Source: Halanaeroarchaeum sulfurireducens
GTDB lineage: Archaea; Halobacteriota; Halobacteria; Halobacteriales; Halobacteriaceae
Reading direction: 5' to 3'
Assembly (NCBI RefSeq): GCF_001011115.1
Contig: NZ_CP008874.1
Coordinates: forward strand, 1,874,440 to 1,938,439
Length of the DNA: 64,000 nucleotides
Shown here: positions 8,479 to 17,160 of the stretch, in pieces
How the letters are laid out: every line of letters begins with the position of its first letter
Position numbering within the stretch: the first letter of the stretch is position 1
Program-made: the position numbers and the translations under genes
The notes under the pieces: generated by a model
The model's input: only the letters and a program-made list of their open reading frames with translations
The model's database searches: none
What the model was told of the DNA's origin: nothing

Positions 8479-9198
8479 ATGAGGGTCGTGGTTTCTCTCG
8501 GCGGTAGCGTGCTCGCACCCGGACTCGACCACGAGCGCGTGGCGGCCCACGCGGCGGCCATCGAACGTCTGGTCGATGCGGGAGCCTCGGTCGCAGTCGT
8601 CGTCGGTGGCGGCGAGGTCGCCCGCGAATACATCGACGCCGCCCGTGCACTGGATGTAAACGAGATAGCACTGGACGACATGGGGATCTCGGTGACCCGC
8701 CTGAACGCGCGGTTGCTGATCGGCGCCCTGGACGACCTGGCGGCCCCGGCCCCGTCGGAGACCTACGACGAGGCAAAAGCCGCCCTCCGTCGTGGCGACG
8801 TGGCTGTCATGGGCGGTGTCACGCCCGGCCAGACGACCGATGCCGTGAGCGCCGCCCTCGCCGAGTACGCCGAGGCCGACCTGCTCGTCTACGCCACGAG
8901 CGTCCCCGGGGTGTTCGACGCCGATCCCAACGAGGCCGACGGGGCGACCCGGTTCGACCGGATGACCGCCCGTGAACTCGTCGACGTCATCGTCGGCACC
9001 GAGATGACCGCCGGCGCGTCGACGCCGGTCGACTTGCTCGCCGCCAAACTCATCGAGCGATCACGCATGCGTGCGATCGTGCTCGACGGTACCGACCCCG
9101 AAGCCGTCGTCGACGCGGTCCTCTACGGCGAACACGAGGGGACCGACGTGGTGCCGGAATCGAGCGATGGCGACCTCGAGCAATGGGCGGAGCGATGA
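8479..9198 (+). CDS. pyrH: UMP kinase (archaeal PyrH)
   Basis: 239 residues from the ATG at 8479 (MRVVVSLGGSVLAPGLD). It phosphorylates UMP to UDP with ATP. The amino-acid-kinase fold is shown by SLGGSVL (phosphate loop), VVVGGGEVAREYI, GGVTPGQTTDAV, and DLLVYATSVPGVFDADP followed by TAGASTPVDLLAAKLI near the C-terminus. Length fits the short archaeal form. The frame extends upstream to 8437, but that part overlaps the promoter. The last bases overlap the start of lysS by 16 bases, so the genes are coupled. Confidence 0.95.
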   Translation: MRVVVSLGGSVLAPGLDHERVAAHAAAIERLVDAGASVAVVVGGGEVAREYIDAARALDVNEIALDDMGISVTRLNARLLIGALDDLAAPAPSETYDEAKAALRRGDVAVMGGVTPGQTTDAVSAALAEYAEADLLVYATSVPGVFDADPNEADGATRFDRMTARELVDVIVGTEMTAGASTPVDLLAAKLIERSRMRAIVLDGTDPEAVVDAVLYGEHEGTDVVPESSDGDLEQWAER

Positions 9199-10841
9199 GG
9201 GACGAGGACGACCCCTACGTCCTGGAGGACGGCGAAGACCACCATGCGTTCTGGGCGGACGCTGTCGCGGACAGAGTTCTCGCCCGCGACCCCGAGGAGC
9301 CCATCGTCATCAAAGGCGGCATCTCCCCCTCCGGCGTCCCGCACCTGGGCAACATGAACGAGATCCTCCGGGGCTACTTCGTTGCCGAGGTACTCCGCGA
9401 GCGCGGCCACGATGTGCGCCAGATCTTCACGAGCGACGACCGCGACCCGCTCCGCAAGCTCCCGCGATCGCTCGCGAACCTCGACGGCGAAATCGTGGAC
9501 CTCGGGGACGTCAACGCCGGGGCGCTCGGCCGCAACCTCGGCAAGCCCTACACCGACATCCCCGACCCCTTCGGCTGCTGTGACTCCTACGGCGAGCACT
9601 TCTCGAACCTCATCGCGGAGAGCGCCGCGGCCCTCGACGTCCCCGTCGAGATGATCTCCAACACCGAATTGTACGAGAACGGCGACCTCGAGGACGTCAC
9701 GCGGTACCTCCTCGACACCGCCGACCTGGCGCGGGACGTCCTCGCGGAGTATCAGGCGAAAGTCGACGAGGACTACGTCCCGTTCAACCCCATCTGCGAG
9801 AACTGCGGGAAGGTCACGGAGACGGTCACGGCCGTCGACCCCGACGCGGGCACGGTCGAATACGTCTGTACCGACCTCGAGGCGGGCGACCGGACCATCG
9901 AGGGGTGCGGACACGAGGGGACCGCCACGCTCCGCGAAGGGAAACTCCCCTGGAGATTCGAGTGGCCCGCCCAGTGGCAGGTGCTGGGCGTGGACTTCGA
10001 ACCCTTCGGCAAGGACCACGCCGAGGGCTCGTGGCCGAGTGGCGTCGACATCTCCCGAAACGTCCTCGACGCGATTCCGCCCGTCCCGATGGTCTACGAG
10101 TGGTTCACCCTGGACGGCGAGCCCTTCTCCTCCTCGGCCGGCAACGTGGTGCTGGTCCAGGACGTCCTCCGGATGCTCGAACCGGAGGTGCTGTTGTATT
10201 TCTTCAGCAAGAATCCCAAGAAGGCCCGCGATTTCAGTATCGAGCGACTGGACCAGCTCGTCGACGCGTTCGACCGTCTCGAAGCGACGTACTTCGGTGA
10301 AACCGACGTCTCGGCGGACGAACGGGAGCGAGCGGAGCGGATCTACCCCCTCCTGGTCGACGAGATTCGTGCGGAGCAGGTCCGCATCCCCTTTACGTTC
10401 GCGGCGGTCCTGGGCATGACCGACGACCCGGACCTGCGCGAGGAGATCGCCCGACGGGAGGGACACATCCCCGAGGACGCACCGGCATGGGCCGTCGAGG
10501 CGGCCCTCGAACGGGTCGACCTCGCCCGCGAGTGGGCCCGCCGGACCGACAACGAGTTCAACTACGATCTCAAACGCCAGCACCGACCCGACGTGGACGT
10601 CGACGAAGCGACGGCTGGGGCACTCGACGACCTGGCGGACTTCATCGAGGCCGGACACACCCCGGAGGAGATTCAGGGCGAGATCTTCGAGATCGCCCGT
10701 CGGCACGACCTCGACGTGGGTGGCTTCTTCGAGACGGGATATCGACTCTTCTTCGACGAGGAACAAGGGCCAAAACTGGGGACGTTCCTCGGGAAACTCG
10801 ATACGGCCTTCGTGCTCGCCCGGCTCCGGCGCGAGCGCTGA
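9183..10841 (+). CDS. lysS: Lysyl-tRNA synthetase, class I
   Basis: 552 residues from ATG 9183 (ATG 9195 also possible). It charges tRNA-Lys. The class I (archaeal/spirochaete) type is clear: the HIGH-like motif is PHLGN (about 53-57) inside SPSGVPHLGNMNE, and the KMSKS-like motif is FSSSAGNV near residue 316. Several cysteines between (CENCGK near 203 and a later YVC...GCGH) suggest a zinc-binding insertion. The C-terminal half is helical and acidic. It overlaps pyrH, so translation is probably coupled. Confidence 0.96.
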   Translation: MGGAMRDEDDPYVLEDGEDHHAFWADAVADRVLARDPEEPIVIKGGISPSGVPHLGNMNEILRGYFVAEVLRERGHDVRQIFTSDDRDPLRKLPRSLANLDGEIVDLGDVNAGALGRNLGKPYTDIPDPFGCCDSYGEHFSNLIAESAAALDVPVEMISNTELYENGDLEDVTRYLLDTADLARDVLAEYQAKVDEDYVPFNPICENCGKVTETVTAVDPDAGTVEYVCTDLEAGDRTIEGCGHEGTATLREGKLPWRFEWPAQWQVLGVDFEPFGKDHAEGSWPSGVDISRNVLDAIPPVPMVYEWFTLDGEPFSSSAGNVVLVQDVLRMLEPEVLLYFFSKNPKKARDFSIERLDQLVDAFDRLEATYFGETDVSADERERAERIYPLLVDEIRAEQVRIPFTFAAVLGMTDDPDLREEIARREGHIPEDAPAWAVEAALERVDLAREWARRTDNEFNYDLKRQHRPDVDVDEATAGALDDLADFIEAGHTPEEIQGEIFEIARRHDLDVGGFFETGYRLFFDEEQGPKLGTFLGKLDTAFVLARLRRER

Positions 10842-10913
10842 TCGGTCGTCCGAAGGGGCGCGTGAGCACCGAAACCCGAATGCCTTTCATCGCACGGCCC
10901 CGCCTTTCGGACG

Positions 10914-12680
10914 ATGAATCCCTGGACGTGGGTCCTCGTCGGGCTGCTGGGATACTGGGCCGCCGTCACGACGCTCGCGTCCCAGGGCCGGCTCCCCGAG
11001 TACGTCGGGACCATGGGCCCCATCCTCACTATTCACACCAAGCGTGGGAAGGAGCTCCTCGACCGCATCGCCGGGCCGAAGCGGTTCTGGCGTGCCTGGG
11101 GGAACGTCGGCCTCGGCTTTGCGCTGGTGGTCCTCGTGGGTACCTTCGTCCTCCTGGTGTACAACGCCGTCACCATTTTCCGGAACCCGCCGGCACCCTC
11201 GGCCGCAACGCAACCGCAGAACGTCCTGGTGATCCCGGGCGTGAACGAATTCCTCCCCCTCGCGGTCGCGCCCGAGATCCTGATCGGCCTCTTCGTCGGA
11301 ATGGTGGTCCACGAGGGAGGCCACGGCGTGCTCTCCCGCGTGGGTGACATCGAGGTCGAGTCGATGGGCATCGCGATGCTTGCAGTCATCCCAATCGGCG
11401 CGTTCGTCGAACCGGACGAGGAGAGCCAGCGTGCGGCCGACCGGGGCGACCAGGCCCGCATGTTCGCCGCCGGCGTGACGAACAACTTCATCGTGACCAT
11501 CATCGTCTTCGGGTTGCTCTTTGGCCCCGTCGTCGGTTCCATCGGGGTCGCAGACGGGGCGGCCGTCGGTGGGGTCCTTCCCGGATCGGCGGCGGACGAT
11601 GCCTCGATCGAGCAGGGCGACCGGATCGTTGCGGTCGCCGGGACCCCTGTCCGGACCAACGACGACCTGACGAAGACGCTCGCGGCCACCGAGGACCGAA
11701 CGGTTCCCGTCACCCTGGCCTCCGGCGCGGAGACGGCGGTGGAGCGACGGCTTCTCGTGACCGCGATGGCGGACCCATCGCCCTTCGCCACGCTCGGCGT
11801 CAACGCCACCATCGAGTCGGTAAACGGCCACTCCGTCCTGACCGAACGGGAGTTTCATCGGGCGCTCTCGAACGAAACGATGGCGACGATAACGACCGAC
11901 GAGGGCGATTCGGTGACCGCCCCCGCCGGTGCTCTGGTGCGGATCGCCCCCGACGAGCCGGCCGCAGGCCACGGGTTCCCCGAGGATGAGACGGTCGTCG
12001 TCACGCACATCGACGGAACGCGGGTGCTCGATCACACCGACTTGCAGGCCGCCCTCGACTCCGTCGAGCCCGGTGCGACGGTCCCGATCGGGGCGGTCGT
12101 CGACGGGGAAGAGCGAACGAAGTCCGTTACGCTCGGCGGGCAAGACGATGGATCGAGTTATCTGGGTGTCCGGGTCTTCCCCGGCGTGAGCGGTATGTCG
12201 GTCTCGGACTTCGGTACCAACCTCTATCCGGCCGAGGATTACCTCGCGCTCCTCTCCGGCGAGTCGACGGGCTCCGGTGTCGGCGGCTTCGTCCGGACGG
12301 TCGGAACGGTGTTGCTCCTCCCGTTCATCGGGACGTTCGGCGCGGCCGGCCTGGAGTACAATTTCGCCGGGTTCGTGGGATGGAACGCGAACTTCTTCGT
12401 CCTCGAGGGAGCCCTCGCCGGCCTGGACGGCGGGGCGTTCGTCCTCGCGAACGTCCTCTTTTGGACCGGGTGGATCAACCTCAATCTCGGCTTTTTCAAC
12501 TGCATCCCGGCGTTTCCCCTGGACGGTGGCCACCTCCTGCGGATGGCGGCCGAGGGCGTCGTGTCCCGGCTCCCCATCGAGAACAGGCGGGCTGCGATCA
12601 GGGCGGTAACGACGAGCGTGGGCCTCGTCATGCTCGCAAGCCTCGTCGTGATGATCTTCGGTCCCCAGCTGCTCTCCTGA
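10914..12680 (+). CDS. Site-2-protease family M50 metalloprotease with PDZ region
   Basis: 588 residues. S2P enzymes cut substrates inside the membrane to release signalling factors. The zinc site HEGGH is at residues 133-137 within a membrane helix, and the third ligand motif NCIPAFPLDGGH is at about 529-540, also in a membrane segment. Six or so hydrophobic segments are visible. Between the metal motifs lie two stretches that look like PDZ domains (GGVLPGSAADDASIEQGDRI; later a second VVVTHIDGTRVLDHTDLQAAL). The substrate is unknown. The next gene encodes a HemQ-ABM fusion; no functional link is known. Confidence 0.92.
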   Translation: MNPWTWVLVGLLGYWAAVTTLASQGRLPEYVGTMGPILTIHTKRGKELLDRIAGPKRFWRAWGNVGLGFALVVLVGTFVLLVYNAVTIFRNPPAPSAATQPQNVLVIPGVNEFLPLAVAPEILIGLFVGMVVHEGGHGVLSRVGDIEVESMGIAMLAVIPIGAFVEPDEESQRAADRGDQARMFAAGVTNNFIVTIIVFGLLFGPVVGSIGVADGAAVGGVLPGSAADDASIEQGDRIVAVAGTPVRTNDDLTKTLAATEDRTVPVTLASGAETAVERRLLVTAMADPSPFATLGVNATIESVNGHSVLTEREFHRALSNETMATITTDEGDSVTAPAGALVRIAPDEPAAGHGFPEDETVVVTHIDGTRVLDHTDLQAALDSVEPGATVPIGAVVDGEERTKSVTLGGQDDGSSYLGVRVFPGVSGMSVSDFGTNLYPAEDYLALLSGESTGSGVGGFVRTVGTVLLLPFIGTFGAAGLEYNFAGFVGWNANFFVLEGALAGLDGGAFVLANVLFWTGWINLNLGFFNCIPAFPLDGGHLLRMAAEGVVSRLPIENRRAAIRAVTTSVGLVMLASLVVMIFGPQLLS

Positions 12681-12765
12681 TGACGGTATCGGCGACCGCC
12701 CCAGCCGGCACGTGAGCGTTGCCGGTCTAGAAACGCCCTTCACTGCGGGCACGATATTGTGGGTT

Positions 12766-14199
12766 ATGGCCGACGCCCCACCGACAGAAGAGGGATGGTT
12801 CGCGGTACACGATTTTCGGGAAATCGACTGGGAACAGTGGCGAAATGCACCCGAACGGCGGCGCGACGCCGCACTCGACGAGGTCACGACGTTCCTCTCC
12901 GATGCCGAAGATATTGGGGAAGGAGAGACGGCGATCTTCACCGTCGCCGGCCACGAGGCCGACATCCTCATCCTCCACCTACGTCCCACGCTCGACGAGG
13001 TCGAGCGTCTCGGGCGGGCCTTCGAGCGCACCGCCTTCGGATCGTTCACGGCACGAACGAACTCGTTCGTCTCGGTGACGGAGATCGGCGGGTACACGTC
13101 GCCGGAGTACTTCGAGGACCCCGAGGAAGTCGACGCCGGGCTCCGCCGATATCTGGAGACGAAAAAACGCCCCTCGATCCCCGAGGACGGCTACGTCACC
13201 TTCTACCCGATGGCCAAGCGCCGCGACCCCGAGTACAACTGGTTCGAGACGCCCATGGAGGAGCGGGCCGAGATGATGGCCGAACACGGCGAGACCGGCA
13301 AGTCCTACGCGGGCACGGTCACCCAGGTCGTCACCTCGGCGTTCGGTCTGGACGACTGGGAGTGGGGCGTCACGCTGTTCGCGACCGACGCGGTCGCACT
13401 CAAAGATATCGTCTACGAGATGCGCTTCGACGAGGCCACCGCGAAGTACGGGGAGTTCGGGTCCTTCTTCGTGGGTCGACGCTTTCCGGTCGACGACCTC
13501 GACGCCTTCATGGCCGCCGAGACGGTTCCGGTCGGCGCAGACGAAGCCGACGAGACGGACGACGAAGCGCCGGCGGTCTCCGGTCACCCCGGTGGCGCAC
13601 ACGACAACGGGGACGACGACCTCCGCGAGGAACTGGCCGACCGCGACATCTACGCTGGCTCTCCCCGTGGCGAGGATGTCTACGCCCTCGCGCTCTACTC
13701 CGACGCCGACCCCGAAACTCTGTCCCAAGAGGTCACCGCGCTCAGATCGAACTTCGAGCACTACGACACCCACGTCACGACGGCCGTCTACGAACCACGG
13801 TCGGACGGCCACGCCGCGGTCGTGAGCGTCTGGGAGACCGAATCCGCCGCCGACACGGCAAGCGGATTCCTCTCGGACCTCCCGGGCATCGTCGGTCGGG
13901 CGGGTGAAACCGAGGACGGGTGGGCCACGCTCGGCATGTTCTACACCGTCGACCCCGGGCACCGCGCGGATTTCCTCGAAACGTTCGACGGGGTGGACGA
14001 GCTGCTCGCGGACGTGGACGGCCACCGCGAGTCCACCCTGCTCGTCAACCGCGAGGACGAGACGGACATGTTCATCGACAGCCAGTGGGACGGACGCGAG
14101 CACGCGATGGACTTCTTCCGGTCGGACGCCTTCGGGGAGACCGTCGCAACGGGCCGCGACGTCCTGACCGACCGCCCCCGCCACGTCTTCCTGGCATAA
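12766..14199 (+). CDS. HemQ/chlorite-dismutase-like protein fused to ABM domain (PitA-type)
   Basis: 477 residues from the ATG at 12766. The first ~250 residues are the chlorite-dismutase/HemQ fold (coproheme decarboxylase family): EGWFAVHDFREIDWEQW, VTFYPMAKRRDPEYNWF and WEWGVTLFATD, with YAGTVTQVVTSAFG between. The C-terminal ~150 residues look like an antibiotic-biosynthesis-monooxygenase domain, joined by an acidic Asp/Glu-rich linker (about 260-305). This architecture is the haloarchaeal PitA-type fusion. Likely role is haem synthesis or haem handling; chlorite breakdown is unlikely from lineage alone. The upstream extension to 12712 was rejected as it lacks halophile composition. Confidence 0.9.
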   Translation: MADAPPTEEGWFAVHDFREIDWEQWRNAPERRRDAALDEVTTFLSDAEDIGEGETAIFTVAGHEADILILHLRPTLDEVERLGRAFERTAFGSFTARTNSFVSVTEIGGYTSPEYFEDPEEVDAGLRRYLETKKRPSIPEDGYVTFYPMAKRRDPEYNWFETPMEERAEMMAEHGETGKSYAGTVTQVVTSAFGLDDWEWGVTLFATDAVALKDIVYEMRFDEATAKYGEFGSFFVGRRFPVDDLDAFMAAETVPVGADEADETDDEAPAVSGHPGGAHDNGDDDLREELADRDIYAGSPRGEDVYALALYSDADPETLSQEVTALRSNFEHYDTHVTTAVYEPRSDGHAAVVSVWETESAADTASGFLSDLPGIVGRAGETEDGWATLGMFYTVDPGHRADFLETFDGVDELLADVDGHRESTLLVNREDETDMFIDSQWDGREHAMDFFRSDAFGETVATGRDVLTDRPRHVFLA

Positions 14200-14289
14200 A
14201 CGATCGGAATCGACCCTGTCGCAGTCGTGCGGTCTCCAGTTGAAATCAAGGGGTGGGTTTCGATCTCCGGACAGGGATGGTCCCGTCGA

Positions 14290-14526
14290 TCAGTCCTCCG
14301 TGTCTTCCCCCACGCCCCGGTCAGTTTCCTCGTCGACACAGTCCTCGGCGCGTTCGAGTTCGTCGTCGATTTTCTCCGCCACCCGCTGATCGATCGCTTC
14401 GGGCACGCGCTCTTCGGCCTCCTCGGCGACCGCTGCCTCGGCCTCCTCTGCGATCTCCTCTTCGAAGTTTTCTCGGACACCCCCATTTTCACCAAGACCC
14501 GGAGGTATTATCCAGCCCCATGCCAC
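14290..14526 (-). CDS. Possible small acidic Ala/Glu-rich protein
   Basis: 78 residues if started at the GTG at 14526. The product is strongly acidic and helical (about half the residues are Glu, Asp or Ala; repeated EEAEAAVAEEAEERV-type patterns), as expected for a real haloarchaeal protein and unlike the Arg-rich shadow frames here. A TATA-like TTTATGTA on the minus strand lies about 35 bases upstream of the GTG. No family is recognised, and the reading could still be a chance frame in GC-rich DNA. It converges on the HemQ-ABM gene. Confidence 0.4.
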   Translation of the reverse strand: MAWGWIIPPGLGENGGVRENFEEEIAEEAEAAVAEEAEERVPEAIDQRVAEKIDDELERAEDCVDEETDRGVGEDTED

Positions 14527-14579
14527 CCTCGAAGGAGGTAACTCGAGGGTCCATACCGTACATAAAGAGCTAAAAAGTG

Positions 14580-14736
14580 GTAGTGCGCCGGCTTCGATCC
14601 CTGGCCTGCTCGTTCGCTCGCAGGCTCGCTCACTGCGCCGGCCGGGAGTCCCGCGAGTGAGGAACGAGCGAGGGGGACTACGGGCGGCGCACGAACGAAG
14701 CGAGCCGTGAGCAAAGCGAACGGCGAGCGAAGAGAG
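14580..14736. repeat. tRNA-Gly 3'-end fragments and GAGCGAACG filler
   Basis: Next to the intact tRNA-Gly lie short copies of its 3' end: TGCGCCGGC from 14584 and TGCGCCGGCCGGGA from 14634, matching the acceptor/T-arm at 14737-14750. Between and after them is purine-biased DNA built of GCGAACG, GAGCGAG and AACGAAGCGAG words, with imperfect inverted repeats (for example GCCTGC...GCAGGC at 14605-14626). No ORF of good quality lies here. It looks like the remains of recombination at the tRNA 3' end. Confidence 0.55.
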
Positions 14737-14807
14737 TGCGCCGGCCGGGAATCGAACCCGGGCTATGAGCTTGGGAAGCTCATGTCCTACCACTGGACCA
14801 CCGGCGC
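14737..14807 (-). tRNA. tRNA-Gly (anticodon CCC)
   Basis: 71 nt. The acceptor stem GCGCCGG/CCGGCGC with discriminator A is perfect. The anticodon arm is TGAGC/GCTCA around loop TTCCCAA, giving anticodon CCC (reads GGG). The T-arm has GGTTCGATTCC. No CCA is encoded and no intron is seen. Fragments of its 3' end lie just downstream. Confidence 0.95.
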
Positions 14808-14867
14808 GCAGCGGATAATTCCGCTCGGGCCCACTTGAACGTAGCGTTTCGTGCGGTTCCCGGCGTG

Positions 14868-14877
14868 GGTTTTAGGT
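14868..14877 (+). promoter_or_regulatory. TATA-like element of nadE
   Basis: GGTTTTAGGT lies about 28 bases before the nadE ATG at 14901, a leaderless-style promoter. Confidence 0.45.
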
Positions 14878-14900
14878 CTCCGGGGTCGAATCCACCGGCA

Positions 14901-15716
14901 ATGACCGAACCAGACACCATCGAACCGCTCGATTTGCGATTCTCCCAGGCTGAACTGGCGGACCGGCGAGAATCCATCGTCGAATTCATCCAGACCAGTG
15001 TCGACGACGCTGGCGCCGACCGTGCCGTCTTGGGACTATCCGGCGGCATCGACAGCACGACCACCGCCACCCTGGCCGTCGAGGCACTTGGCGCCGACGC
15101 CCTCCACGCCCTCGTTCTCCCGGGGGAGGTCTCCGACCCGGAGCACATGAGCGACGCGGAGCGAGTCGCCACCGAACTGGGCGTCGAATACGACGTGGTC
15201 GAAATCAATCCGTTCGTCGACCTGTTACTCGACACGTTCGGCGAGGTAGAGGGCGATTATCGGGCCGTTGGGAACGCCCGTGCTCGCACGCGCGCGGTGA
15301 TCAACTACCTCGTGGCGAACCACGAGGACGGCCTGGTGATCGGAACGGGCAACCGCACCGAGGCCATGGTCGGCTACTTCACCAAGTTCGGCGACGGGGC
15401 GGTGGACGTGAATCCGCTTGGCAACCTCTACAAACAGCACGTTCGCCAACTGGCCCGCTCGCTCGGAGTGGCCGAAGAACTCGTGACGAAGACGCCGACC
15501 GCCGGGCTGTGGGCCGGGCAGACCGACGAGGAGGAACTGGGCATCGACTACGACACCCTCGACGCGATCCTGGCGCTCCACGTCGATGGTCCGCTGTCCG
15601 CGACGGCCACGTCCCGGGCAATCGAAGTGGACGAAGAGACCGTCGAGCGGATCGGTGATCTGGTCCGCGCCAGCCAACACAAACGGACGCCCCCGGCGAC
15701 GCCGCCACGATCCTGA
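14901..15716 (+). CDS. nadE: NH3-dependent NAD synthetase
   Basis: 271 residues from the ATG at 14901. It makes NAD from deamido-NAD, ATP and ammonia. The PP-loop SGGIDS (about 47-52), VLPGEVSDPEHMSDA, VIGTGNRTEAMVGYFTKFGD and DVNPLGNLYKQHVRQLA are all classic NadE features, followed by KTPTAGLWAGQTDEEELG. There is no glutaminase domain, so free ammonia is the expected donor. An upstream in-frame extension overlaps the promoter and was rejected. Confidence 0.96.
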   Translation: MTEPDTIEPLDLRFSQAELADRRESIVEFIQTSVDDAGADRAVLGLSGGIDSTTTATLAVEALGADALHALVLPGEVSDPEHMSDAERVATELGVEYDVVEINPFVDLLLDTFGEVEGDYRAVGNARARTRAVINYLVANHEDGLVIGTGNRTEAMVGYFTKFGDGAVDVNPLGNLYKQHVRQLARSLGVAEELVTKTPTAGLWAGQTDEEELGIDYDTLDAILALHVDGPLSATATSRAIEVDEETVERIGDLVRASQHKRTPPATPPRS

Positions 15717-15762
15717 CTCCGGCGGACAGATCCTGAGATCGGCCCGTGGGCCTGAAAAACGA

Positions 15763-15870
15763 GTGGGATCGGCGTGAGGTCGTTGGCGTGGGATCGGCGT
15801 GAGGTCGTTGGCGTGGGGTCGGCGTGAGGTCGTTGGCGTGAGGTCGGCGTGGTGTCGCTGGCGTGAGGTC
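15763..15870. repeat. 25-bp tandem repeat, four copies plus a partial
   Basis: Four consecutive 25-bp units start at 15763, 15788, 15813 and 15838, followed by an 8-base partial copy at 15863. The core is TCGGCGTGAGGTCGTTGGCG. Units 1 and 2 are identical; units 3 and 4 have 1 and several changes. The array sits between the convergent 3' ends of nadE and the actin-like gene and stops two bases before the latter's stop codon. The 25-base unit is not a multiple of three, so it is not a coding repeat. Confidence 0.9.
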
Positions 15871-15871
15871 G

Positions 15872-16951
15872 CTACTCGAAGGCGTCCATGTCGACGAACC
15901 GTTCTGCAATTCTGTGCGCACCTTTTGCCGCGGCGGTGTCCGGACGCGGCGGCGCAGTTGCCGCCACCTCCCGATTCAGTTCCTCGGAGAGCCGCTCGGC
16001 GAACGCATCGACGATGCCCGGGATGCAGGCCATGCCCCCGGTGAGCACGATCTCCTCGTCGAGGGCGCGCCGATAGATCCGCACGTGGTCGTTCGCCAGA
16101 TCGGAGAGGAACACGTTCGCAACTTCCTCGACAACCTCGTCGAGGTAGTCATCGATGGCCTCGGGCACGCTTGTTTCGATGGTGTACTCGTAGGTGCCGC
16201 CGCCCGGTTGTTGGATTACCTCGGTAACGGGTTCGTAGTCTTCGAAGTCGGCGTGTGCCTCCTTGTACTCCCTGGCGGTCTGGAGGTCGATGTTGACACG
16301 TCCCTGGGTCTCCTCCTCGATCTTCGTCGCGATGTGGCGATCGACCTCGCTCCCGGTGACGGCACCGGTCGCGTAGGTTGCGAGCTGATCGCCGCGCCGG
16401 AAGGCCGACGCCTCGAGGTTGGTCGAGCCCAGATTGATCGCGATGAACGTCTTTTCGATCGCCTCCAGGCCGTCGCCGAATGCTGGGATCGCCCCGCACA
16501 ACGCCTCGGGGTAGCTTCGAATCCCCTCGCCACCGAGTGGACTCGCCTCGATCGCCGTCTCGAGACGATCCAACCCGTCCGGATTGTCGATCGTGGGAAT
16601 CGCCAGGACGACCGCGCTCTCGTCGGGGAGGTCGTGTTGCTCGGCGAACGCCCTCAGATAGGTCGCCGTCAACTCGGCCCCTTCGTCGTCCTCGGGAAGC
16701 CCCGAACGAAGCATGTATCGCACCCGTTCGGGAAACTCCATCGCAGCGTCCTCGCCAAAGACCGCCTGCTCCTCGTTGGTGAGCGCGTCCTCGTACGTCG
16801 CCAGACACGTGAGATCCTGGTACACGGAGGGGTCGTTCGACTCGCCTGTGGCGACCACGGTCCGGGTGCTTCCCACTTTGACACCGAGCGGCGCGATCGC
16901 TTGCTCGAATTGCATTTCGTCCGACGAACCGGCAGATTCGTTTTCTGGCAT
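15872..16951 (-). CDS. Actin/Hsp70-fold ATPase-like protein, salactin-type
   Basis: 359 residues from the ATG at 16951. The order of motifs fits the actin superfamily: GVKVGSTRTVVA (phosphate 1), VVLAIPTID (connect), FIAINLGSTNLEASAFRRG (phosphate 2) and EEIVLTGGMACIPGIVDAF (adenosine). The aspartates usual in phosphate loops 1 and 2 are replaced (GVKVGS, INLGS), as I recall for salactin, the haloarchaeal actin homologue that forms dynamically unstable filaments. The middle VNIDLQTAREYKEAHADF recalls MreB/ParM. Assignment to salactin rests on memory of the family. A TATA-like CGATTAAGG lies about 30 bases upstream. Confidence 0.75.
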   Translation of the reverse strand: MPENESAGSSDEMQFEQAIAPLGVKVGSTRTVVATGESNDPSVYQDLTCLATYEDALTNEEQAVFGEDAAMEFPERVRYMLRSGLPEDDEGAELTATYLRAFAEQHDLPDESAVVLAIPTIDNPDGLDRLETAIEASPLGGEGIRSYPEALCGAIPAFGDGLEAIEKTFIAINLGSTNLEASAFRRGDQLATYATGAVTGSEVDRHIATKIEEETQGRVNIDLQTAREYKEAHADFEDYEPVTEVIQQPGGGTYEYTIETSVPEAIDDYLDEVVEEVANVFLSDLANDHVRIYRRALDEEIVLTGGMACIPGIVDAFAERLSEELNREVAATAPPRPDTAAAKGAHRIAERFVDMDAFE

Positions 16952-16975
16952 AACTGGCTGTTCAGCCCGAGTCTC

Positions 16976-16983
16976 CTTAATCG
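16976..16983 (-). promoter_or_regulatory. TATA-like element of the actin-like gene
   Basis: The minus strand reads CGATTAAGG centred about 29 bases upstream of the ATG at 16951, consistent with leaderless transcription. An 11-base C run (17017-17027) lies further upstream. Confidence 0.45.
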
Positions 16984-17160
16984 TTGGCAGACCAGCACGC
17001 TCGGATGCTACCGAATCCCCCCCCCCCTCGTGAAGCCAGGAGCACACCCACCAGCAGTGGGCCGTATTCCGCGCGAATCGCATCGGGCCCCATGCGACAG
17101 CCGAGCCGTGGCCATGGCCTTTCCAAAGGTCTTTGCCGCTCCCACCGTTAGTCCTATTCA

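Noticed and set aside
9123-10766. Long minus-strand ORF of 547 codons
   Set aside because: Antisense shadow of lysS, Val-rich and with no domain.
15763-15870. CRISPR array
   Set aside because: The repeats are directly adjacent with no spacers; a plain tandem repeat.
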